From Candidatus Dadabacteria bacterium (GTDB lineage Bacteria > Desulfobacterota_D > UBA1144 > Nemesobacterales > UBA2774): DNA of 21,174 nt. Location: assembly GCA_004356555.1 (NCBI GenBank), contig SMWY01000085.1, forward strand, positions 1-21,174, given 5' to 3'. The translations under genes and the position numbers were made by a program. Of this stretch, positions 14,805 through 21,174 are shown piece by piece. The notes under the pieces were generated by a model. That model saw nothing but the letters and a program-made list of their open reading frames with translations, ran no database searches and had not been told where the DNA came from. Position 1 is the first letter of the stretch; every line of letters starts with the position of its first letter.

Positions 14805-14848
14805 GCATAATTAGTATGCAACATATTTGGAGTTATTCAAATAAATTA

Positions 14849-15775
14849 TTATATCAATTCGAGGACGGATGAAGCTAGGTTTGCTGACTTTCCCTTATCG
14901 GACATCACTGTATCTACTACCAAAGTTTTCAATCCAGTATCAATTATTTTCTGATTCTCATGGGCATCTTCAACATCGATAACCATAGTGTCTAAGAAAT
15001 CAGAATAAAGTCTTGCCACCTGCGCCGATGAAACCTCAAGCCCCAAGCCCTTCATGAGCTTATCAGCCGGCCCTTTTAGCGGTACTCCGCCCACAAGCGG
15101 GCTAATAGCTATAATTTCGGCTCGAGTAGTTTTCAGCGCTTCTCTGACCCCTTTGACTTGAAGTATGGGACCAATACTTATTATTGGATTGCTGGGACAA
15201 ATAATTACCGCCCGTGCTTTTTCAATCGAATCAACAACATTAGGAGCTGGGCTTGCATGATCAATATTTCGTATCGTAACTCTACAGACCTCGGGTTTCA
15301 TCTTTCTTTTCACCAGATATTCCTGGAAATGCATTTCCCCTTCGTTAGTTTGAATCCATGTCTCGACGTCTTGATCAGTCATAGGCATTATATTGACATT
15401 GTCGGGTAATTCGAAAGCCTCTGCTATTTTTGAGGCTATTTCTGTAGCCGTAAGGCCCTTGCCTCTTAAATAGGTCCTGTAAATATGGGTAGCGATATCC
15501 TTATCCCCTATATTAAACCAAGTATCAAGATCAAATTTCTCAAGTGAATTTAAAGAGATAAAAGTATCGCCCTCTAAACCCCATCCCTTTTTCTTATCTA
15601 TTACACCTGACAGACGGTAAATTATCGTATCTACATCAGGAGATATGTAGAGTCCATTTAAAGATATATCGTCCCCTGTGTTGACAATAACGTTTAATGT
15701 CTCGTTTTCAATTACACTGGAAAGGCCTTCTAAGAACTTAGCGGCCCCAACACCGCCTCCTAGGGCAGTTATCAT
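14849..15775 (-). CDS. cofD: CofD/FbiA, phospholactate-type transferase of F420 synthesis
   Basis: Transfers the activated 2-phospholactate, phosphoenolpyruvate or 3-phosphoglycerate unit from its guanylyl carrier to Fo, forming F420-0 or its dehydro or glyceryl analogue; 308 residues, typical. Visible motifs: GGGVGAAKF (6-14), VNTGDD (31-36) and SPDVDTIIYRL (45-55) at the Fo and metal site, then the CPSNPIISIGPIL and ISPLVGGVPLKGPADK segments. Which three-carbon donor is used cannot be read from the sequence. An AAGGAA Shine-Dalgarno (15784-15789) lies 8 nt before the ATG. It heads the minus-strand F420 genes. Confidence 0.95.
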   Translation of the reverse strand: MITALGGGVGAAKFLEGLSSVIENETLNVIVNTGDDISLNGLYISPDVDTIIYRLSGVIDKKKGWGLEGDTFISLNSLEKFDLDTWFNIGDKDIATHIYRTYLRGKGLTATEIASKIAEAFELPDNVNIMPMTDQDVETWIQTNEGEMHFQEYLVKRKMKPEVCRVTIRNIDHASPAPNVVDSIEKARAVIICPSNPIISIGPILQVKGVREALKTTRAEIIAISPLVGGVPLKGPADKLMKGLGLEVSSAQVARLYSDFLDTMVIDVEDAHENQKIIDTGLKTLVVDTVMSDKGKSANLASSVLELI

Positions 15776-15816
15776 CAGGATTGTTCCTTAATAGCAGGTA
15801 GAATAAGAATGATTAT

Positions 15817-15866
15817 TCACTCAATAACATTAATAATTTAAAGCGGCTTTTAGAATATTTGAGTGA
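15817..15866. repeat. Separated 8-bp inverted repeat at the cofD promoter
   Basis: TCACTCAA (15817-15824) and TTGAGTGA (15859-15866) are perfect inverted copies 34 bp apart. One arm lies in the spacer of the cofD promoter, the other in the early transcribed leader. They could be paired protein-binding half-sites or a long-range RNA stem. Function is inferred. Confidence 0.4.
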
Positions 15867-15880
15867 GTCAAGACTGTCAA
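15852..15880 (-). promoter_or_regulatory. Strong candidate promoter of cofD
   Basis: A perfect TTGACA (15880-15875) and TATTCT (15857-15852) are separated by exactly 17 bp, giving a start near 15845 and a leader of about 70 nt. The -35 box overlaps the -35 box of the opposite-facing promoter for the PpiD-like gene. Confidence 0.6.
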
Positions 15881-15902
15881 GTAGAGGAATCCAATTTATA
15901 AT
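15874..15902 (+). promoter_or_regulatory. Candidate promoter of the PpiD-like gene
   Basis: CTGTCA (15874-15879, four of six consensus bases) and a perfect TATAAT (15897-15902) are separated by 17 bp. The start near 15909 would give a leader of about 135 nt before the ATG at 16043. It faces away from the cofD promoter and shares its -35 position. Confidence 0.5.
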
Positions 15903-16042
15903 GAATCTCGAGTATTTCGGCGTTTAGACTATTAGGAATTTCAATGTATTATAGTAACCCAGAAAAAGCCTGAGTTCTTGAAACTGTGAGGCAAGTGGGA
16001 TAGATTTTATTACAAACAAAATAAAAAAGAGGAATACTAAAT

Positions 16043-17650
16043 ATGAGTCTTGATTTGATAAGAAGAAGGCATAGATGGCTTACATTAGGCATACTGTTTT
16101 TTATAAGTGTAGCTTTCATTTTTGGAATTGGGTCTTTTGTAACAGGTTTCGGCACTAGTACCGGTGCTCCGAGAGGTTCCGCAGCCGAGGTTAATGGTGA
16201 AGAAATAAGCATGGTGCAATATGCTTTAGTCAGAGACAACTTGAGAAGACGGTTAGGACAGCAGGGAGGTGAATTACCTCAAGCTGCAATAGATTTCACA
16301 AATATGTCCGCACTAAACCAACTTATAGATTTAAAACTTCTTGCCCAAAAATCAAAACAAATGGGATTTGTTGTAACCAAAGAAGAGTTTAACAAAACTA
16401 TACATTCTGACCCTGTTTTTCAAATTGATGGAAAGTTCGTTGGAGCTGAGAGATATAGGAATTTTATAACACAAGGACTAAACCAAAATGTAACTGAATA
16501 TGAGAATTTCTATAAAGAGAGAATACTTGTCCAAAAATTACTACGTTTTATTGACGAAACAATTGTTGTCACTGATGAGAAATTATTAACCGTATACAAT
16601 ATACAAAATGAGAAAGTTAATCTCAATTATATAAAGTTCTCTAACACGGATTTCATGGATGCTTACACTCCAGAAGAAGAGGAAATAGAGAAATATTATC
16701 AAGGTAGAAAAGCCAATTTTAAAACAGACGAATTGAGAAAAATTCGCTACATAGTTCTTGAACCGGAAATGTTTGAAAATAATGTTCATATATCCGATGA
16801 AGAACTAAATGCTTATTACAATGCATATACAGAGGAATTCCTAGCTGAAGATGGTAAGACACCTCCCTTTGAAGAAGTCAAGAGTGATGTAGAATCTAAG
16901 CTGAAAAGCCAAAAAGGTGAGGTTATTCGCCGCGAGTTTTTAGAAAGTATTGAGCCATCTCAGAATCCCGAGAAGAGCATTGATCAAATAGCAAAAGAAA
17001 ACTCGGTTGAATCTATTAGTGAAAGCGCCCCATTGTCAAAATTAGATATAACTGGTGGTATTCCACCTCAAATTATAAACCGAGCTTTTACCGAGCCACA
17101 AGGAAAGACAAACCTTGTGCCGGTAGGTACTACAATCTGGGTAATGGAAGTAAGTGAAATTTCTGAGCCCCGTGAAAAAACTCTAGATGAAACCAAACCG
17201 GAAATAATAACCGCGCTTAAGAATCAGGAATCTAATGACCGAGCAAGAAAAAAGGCTAACGAAACTCTAAGGAAGTTAAAATCTACCAAGAAAGAAGAGA
17301 TTGCTGCAAAAGCTAAGGAATTAGGAGTTAATCTTGATGAGACTGGCTCTTTCACCAGGCTGGAAAGGATACCCAAAATCAACCTTGAACAAATAAAATC
17401 TGAAGTCTTTGAACTTAATGAAAATTCCACAGTTTTGGGAAAAGTATATCAAAACAATAACAATTTTTATGTAGTAATATTCAAAGAAAAATTAAGCGCC
17501 GATCCTCAAAACTTCGAACAACAAAAAGAAGAATTAAAAGAGCAAGAGCTTCAAACACAGAGAAGTGATCTAATACAAAAATGGCTCCAAAATCTCAGAC
17601 GGGAAGCAAAAATTGTACCAAACAACAATCTATTGCCTGTACAAGGATAG
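16043..17650 (+). CDS. PpiD/SurA-type membrane-anchored periplasmic chaperone
   Basis: Protein of 535 residues with the PpiD layout: a short basic N-terminus, one membrane helix (about residues 12-32, WLTLGILFFISVAFIFGIGS), then a SurA-N-like helical domain beginning AAEVNGEEISMVQY and IDLKLLAQKSKQMGF. PpiD-type proteins face the periplasm near the Sec translocon and help outer-membrane or secreted proteins fold. The parvulin isomerase core expected after the helix near residues 210-260 is not recognisable: the usual ASHIL-like and GGDLGWF-like motifs are absent. A degenerate PPIase-like segment may lie at about 325-390 (LDITGGIPPQIINRAF). It is shorter than E. coli PpiD. AGAGGA (16028-16033) precedes the ATG. 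A chaperone-only role is likely but inferred. Confidence 0.75.
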   Translation: MSLDLIRRRHRWLTLGILFFISVAFIFGIGSFVTGFGTSTGAPRGSAAEVNGEEISMVQYALVRDNLRRRLGQQGGELPQAAIDFTNMSALNQLIDLKLLAQKSKQMGFVVTKEEFNKTIHSDPVFQIDGKFVGAERYRNFITQGLNQNVTEYENFYKERILVQKLLRFIDETIVVTDEKLLTVYNIQNEKVNLNYIKFSNTDFMDAYTPEEEEIEKYYQGRKANFKTDELRKIRYIVLEPEMFENNVHISDEELNAYYNAYTEEFLAEDGKTPPFEEVKSDVESKLKSQKGEVIRREFLESIEPSQNPEKSIDQIAKENSVESISESAPLSKLDITGGIPPQIINRAFTEPQGKTNLVPVGTTIWVMEVSEISEPREKTLDETKPEIITALKNQESNDRARKKANETLRKLKSTKKEEIAAKAKELGVNLDETGSFTRLERIPKINLEQIKSEVFELNENSTVLGKVYQNNNNFYVVIFKEKLSADPQNFEQQKEELKEQELQTQRSDLIQKWLQNLRREAKIVPNNNLLPVQG

Positions 17651-17778
17651 TTTGAAAAAGAGCACGAATAAGTACAATACATTTGAAATGGACTTAGCAA
17701 TATTAATTAATGGTTGAATACAGTAGAATACAATAGTTACCTCAGTTCAATTTATGATCAAAGTTGTACCAATAAAAA

Positions 17779-20700
17779 ATGAAAATAACATCCCTTGAAA
17801 TCAATGGGTTTAAATCATTCTACAACAAAACCAAAATACGATTTCATAACCAGTTAAGCGCTATAGTAGGTCCTAACGGCTGTGGCAAATCAAACATCAT
17901 TGATGCTATCAGATGGATACTTGGAGAACAGAACCCAAGGCAACTGAGAGCAGACGCCATGGAGCAGCTCATATCAAATGGCAGCGAACTTTTAAAACCG
18001 CTCGGAATGGCCGAAGTCTCATTAGTTCTGGAGCAGGTCCCAAATTACAATTTTGAGGAAGTTGAAATCAAACGCAGGGTATTTAGATCAGGGGAAAGCG
18101 AATATTACCTAAATGGAGTGTCCTGCAGGCTAAAAGATATTACCGACATATTTATTGACACAGGATCGGGTGCTCGTGCCCACTCGGTGATAGGACAGGG
18201 TAGTGTTGAAAAGCTAATCACCGCTAAACCGGAAGAAAAAAGAACTTTGATCGAAGAAGTGGCCGGTATCAGAAAATATAAGATCAGAAGGCGCGAAACT
18301 GAGACTCGGATCAAGACTACAAAAGAAAATCTTAGCCGTATTCAGGATATGACAAATGAAGTCAAAAGGCAGATGGATACTCTAAGTTTACAGGCCAGGC
18401 AAGCTGAGGAATTCAGAGAGCTGTCTGAAGAAGAAAGGAAGCTTGAATCTATAATACTTAGCGCAAAACTTTATAAGCTCGAGAAAAGAAAAAACACTAT
18501 ACTGGATGAAAAAACTAGTATTGAAAGAATCATTTCTGATACCGAAAAAGAATCAATTAGTACTACAAACCACTTCAAAACCTTAAATGTACAATTCACT
18601 AATCTAGAAGAATCCTTAAAAGACATGGAAAGAGAAACTTATATAACAAGAACCAACCTTCAAGCAAAAGCATCTTCACAGGAACTCTTAAGAAATGAAG
18701 TCTCAAGTATAGATAGATTTATAGAGAAAATAGAGAGTGAAGCAGTGTTGCTTTCAAACGAGACAGGGAGAATTGCAGAGCAGCTTCAAACTAAAAGAGA
18801 TATGTCTAAACATGTAAAGGATGACTTAGAAACAGAGGAGGGAGCAATATCAGAGAAGGAAAACACTCTCTCAATTATAAAGTCTAAATATGCTCAAACT
18901 CGCGATGAACTCAGAGATATCAGGACTGCATTATTTAAAACACTAAATGAATATAGCTCTTTAAAAGGTTCGGCACTTGGACACGAAAAAGAACTAAAGG
19001 AGCTGCAATCCAGAAAATCGGTTATAGAAAATGAATATCAGGAGATTACACAAGAGAGAAAAAGCGCTAAGAGTGACATATTAAAACTTGAGAACGTATC
19101 TCAAGAGAATGAAGCTAGAAAACAAAATATTACTGAAACCAATGATAAACTGACTTTAACTTTATCTTCTTTGAATGAGAAGCTACGCTTAGTTATTGAG
19201 AAGAGTGATTCTTTAAAAGAAGATCTTAACGAGTTGAGCTCAAGACTAAATGCTCTAAAGCAAATCCAGTCAAACTATGAATGGCTGCCTGAGGGTATTA
19301 GAAATTTCATCATACACAATAAAGGACAGGGGGTTCTTGGAACTTTTTCAGATTTTATTTCAGTACCCGAAGGTTACGAAAAAGCGGTGGAAGCAGCATT
19401 AGGAGATACTTTGAAGTGGATCTTAGTCAAAGAAAGCTCGCAAGCTTTAAATGCAATAAACTCTTTAAAACAAGACTCTATCGGAAGAGGCACATTCGTA
19501 TCTATAAAGGATGAAAGAATAAATACCGAGATTTACAAGAGCACTGGAAACATAAAATCCCTTTTCGATATCGTCCGGGTTGAGAACATAAGAAGTAATA
19601 TTATTGAAAGAACTCTAAAGAGGGTGTTTCTAGTATCCACTATAGATGAAGCCCTGCAGGCACGAAGAGAAGCAAATGATAATGCGTCTTTTGTCACTCC
19701 TGAGGGAGATTTCCTCCACTCAAACGGAGCAATTTCAGGTGGGCCCGCACAACCCGGCGTACTCGAGAGAAAAAGGGAGATTGAGAATCTGACTGCCGCA
19801 ATAGAAAAACTTCAAGCAGAGATAGACAGCACAGCTTCAGAAATCCAAGCAAATGATAGGGAAATCCAAAACGTAAACGACAGGATCAAAGACTACAATA
19901 GCCGCCTAATAGAAATAGACATTAAAGAGGCTGAGACGAGAAAAGATATAGACAATCTCAATGGATATGTGGGAAAAATAGAAAAAAGGATTGAGCTTGT
20001 TGCCAATAATCTTGAGCAAATAGGCAGTGAAATCGGCGAGAATGCAATTTTAATTGACGAATCAGATTCAAAAATTAAAGTGCTTGATGTTGAAAAAATT
20101 GACCTTGAGCACAACTTAGCTGCAATCGAAGACAAAACACAAAATGAAGAGCGGGAAGAAAGAAACCTTGAAAGAGATATTGCGGATAGAAAAGTCACAT
20201 GCGCGTCACTCAGAGAAAAAGAAAGAAGTTTATATGAAGATCTGGTTGAACTGGATATCCGAAGAAGCGATATTAATAAAAGAATAGATATTGAATCGAG
20301 TATGATTGACGAAAAGAAGCAGGAGAAACTAAGTCTAAGAGATAAAGAAGGAAACACCGTGATTGAAATTAATGAGCTTGAGAACAAACTCAAAGAAAAA
20401 GAGGAAGAATTAACACTAAAAAATAACAAAAGACGGACATTACAAGAAGAGATTTCAATCACGAGTGAGAAACGGGAAAACCTAAATTCGCAGCTATCTG
20501 ATATACGTCTTAAAAACAATTCTTTTGAGATTGATCTAAACACTGTACAAATTGAGATCGAGAACATAACTGATACACTCAGGAGAAATGACTCATTCGA
20601 TATGGATAACAAATCCGAAATGAGTCCGGAAGATGAAGGCGAGTTATTGGACATTGATCTAAATATTGAAGAACCCAGATTAATAAGGCTTCAGCAAAAG

Positions 20701-21174
20701 ATTGAAAGATTCGGCCCGGTTAACTTATTGGCTCCTGAGGAATATAATAAATTAGAAGAAAGGCATACTTTTTTAACTGAGCAAGTGGATGATCTTCTAC
20801 AAGCAATTTCGTCTTTAGGAAAGGCAATTAGCAAAATAGATAAGGAATCTGAGAAAAGATTTAAAGAAGCCTTTGAAATTATGGATGCAAAATTTCAAGA
20901 GATATTTCCCCGCCTATTTAGGGGTGGGGAAGGGAAATTAATTCTTACTGATCCGGACGACTTACTCGAGACCGGAGTTGAAGTAATGATAAGGCCGGGG
21001 GGGAAAAAATTTCAATCCATCAATTTACTCTCGGGAGGGGAAAAAGCTCTAGCGGCAATAGCGTTAATTATATCCGCATGTCTTATTAAACCTGCGCCAT
21101 TTTTACTTTTTGATGAAATTGATGCGCCCCTGGATGATATAAACACATCTTATTTTATGGAGCTTATTAAGGAA
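17779..21174 (+). CDS. smc: Chromosome segregation ATPase SMC (3' end outside the window)
   Basis: The frame is open for 1132 codons to the window edge with no internal stop. Walker A GPNGCGKS is at residues 31-38, followed by two long coiled-coil arms (about 170-500 and 660-1000) around the hinge (about 515-660, starting KGQGVLGTFSDFI and ending NGAISGGP). The C-terminal head has the ABC signature LSGGEK (1084-1089) and Walker B FLLFDEID (1109-1115). SMC dimers with ScpAB organise and segregate the chromosome. Bacterial SMC is usually near 1150-1200 residues, so only a few dozen residues are missing. A stop lies just upstream in frame, fixing the ATG at 17779; no clear Shine-Dalgarno or promoter was found in 17651-17778. 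Confidence 0.95.
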   Translation, partial: MKITSLEINGFKSFYNKTKIRFHNQLSAIVGPNGCGKSNIIDAIRWILGEQNPRQLRADAMEQLISNGSELLKPLGMAEVSLVLEQVPNYNFEEVEIKRRVFRSGESEYYLNGVSCRLKDITDIFIDTGSGARAHSVIGQGSVEKLITAKPEEKRTLIEEVAGIRKYKIRRRETETRIKTTKENLSRIQDMTNEVKRQMDTLSLQARQAEEFRELSEEERKLESIILSAKLYKLEKRKNTILDEKTSIERIISDTEKESISTTNHFKTLNVQFTNLEESLKDMERETYITRTNLQAKASSQELLRNEVSSIDRFIEKIESEAVLLSNETGRIAEQLQTKRDMSKHVKDDLETEEGAISEKENTLSIIKSKYAQTRDELRDIRTALFKTLNEYSSLKGSALGHEKELKELQSRKSVIENEYQEITQERKSAKSDILKLENVSQENEARKQNITETNDKLTLTLSSLNEKLRLVIEKSDSLKEDLNELSSRLNALKQIQSNYEWLPEGIRNFIIHNKGQGVLGTFSDFISVPEGYEKAVEAALGDTLKWILVKESSQALNAINSLKQDSIGRGTFVSIKDERINTEIYKSTGNIKSLFDIVRVENIRSNIIERTLKRVFLVSTIDEALQARREANDNASFVTPEGDFLHSNGAISGGPAQPGVLERKREIENLTAAIEKLQAEIDSTASEIQANDREIQNVNDRIKDYNSRLIEIDIKEAETRKDIDNLNGYVGKIEKRIELVANNLEQIGSEIGENAILIDESDSKIKVLDVEKIDLEHNLAAIEDKTQNEEREERNLERDIADRKVTCASLREKERSLYEDLVELDIRRSDINKRIDIESSMIDEKKQEKLSLRDKEGNTVIEINELENKLKEKEEELTLKNNKRRTLQEEISITSEKRENLNSQLSDIRLKNNSFEIDLNTVQIEIENITDTLRRNDSFDMDNKSEMSPEDEGELLDIDLNIEEPRLIRLQQKIERFGPVNLLAPEEYNKLEERHTFLTEQVDDLLQAISSLGKAISKIDKESEKRFKEAFEIMDAKFQEIFPRLFRGGEGKLILTDPDDLLETGVEVMIRPGGKKFQSINLLSGGEKALAAIALIISACLIKPAPFLLFDEIDAPLDDINTSYFMELIKE

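Noticed and set aside
17652..17734. Several TTGAA/TACAAT pairs upstream of smc as promoters
   Set aside because: Spacers are 15 bp or less, or the -10 is poor; no pair was convincing.
19893..20654. Minus-strand open frame opposite smc
   Set aside because: Serine-rich shadow of the smc coiled coil; no ribosome binding site or family motif.
1..21174. CRISPR arrays, insertion sequences, integrases of mobile elements, tRNA or rRNA
   Set aside because: No regularly spaced repeats, transposase motifs or RNA-gene signatures were seen; the only recombinase is housekeeping XerC.

Overview
This AT-rich, gene-dense window comes from a bacterium. The secreted LysM/NlpC-P60 protein and the membrane-anchored SurA/PpiD-type chaperone point to a Gram-negative cell envelope. 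The genes resemble those of delta-proteobacterial or other uncultured lineages. Coenzyme F420 biosynthesis genes (cofD, cofG, cofH) are uncommon in Gram-negative bacteria and argue for an environmental lineage, but the sequence alone does not fix the phylum. No rRNA, tRNA, CRISPR array, transposase or phage gene was recognised; the genes look like chromosomal core or near-core genes.

Layout, left to right. (1) 1-130: tail of an unrecognised gene. (2) 206-2416: a strong promoter, a leader of about 130 nt with a boxA-like sequence and competing hairpins, then a secreted cell-wall hydrolase with eight LysM repeats and an NlpC/P60 domain. (3) 2573-5663: a tight xerC-hslV-hslU operon (recombinase plus HslVU protease) ending in a small ABM-like dimeric alpha/beta-barrel protein. 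(4) 5678-6400, minus strand: a chlorite dismutase/HemQ-family haem protein, convergent with the ABM-like gene and divergent from the arginine genes. (5) 6530-9576: a sigma70-type promoter and the overlapping arginine operon argB-argD-argF. (6) 9634-12142: a 17-bp palindrome overlapping a -10 box, then a ClpX-like AAA+ unfoldase without the ClpX zinc-binding domain, translationally coupled (ATGA) to rimO. (7) 12257-15775, minus strand: cofD, cofG and cofH, with cofG and cofH as separate overlapping genes rather than a fused fbiC. (8) 15817-15902: back-to-back promoters for cofD and the next gene, with overlapping -35 boxes. (9) 16043-17650: a PpiD/SurA-type membrane-anchored chaperone apparently lacking a canonical parvulin domain. 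(10) 17779-21174: smc, cut by the window end just after Walker B.

How the genes work together. argB, argD and argF supply three steps from N-acetylglutamate to citrulline. cofG and cofH make the deazaflavin chromophore Fo, and CofD attaches the phospho-acid side chain, giving dehydro-F420-0 or F420-0. The CofC and CofE steps are not in the window. Two HslU/ClpX-clade unfoldases lie about 4.4 kb apart: HslU with its protease HslV, and a ClpX-like protein with no adjacent peptidase but coupled to the ribosomal protein S12 methylthiotransferase RimO. That unfoldase-rimO unit, with its own palindromic control site, is the best candidate here for an undescribed system. The structured leader of the cell-wall hydrolase and the overlapping cofD/ppiD promoters are the most interesting regulatory regions.
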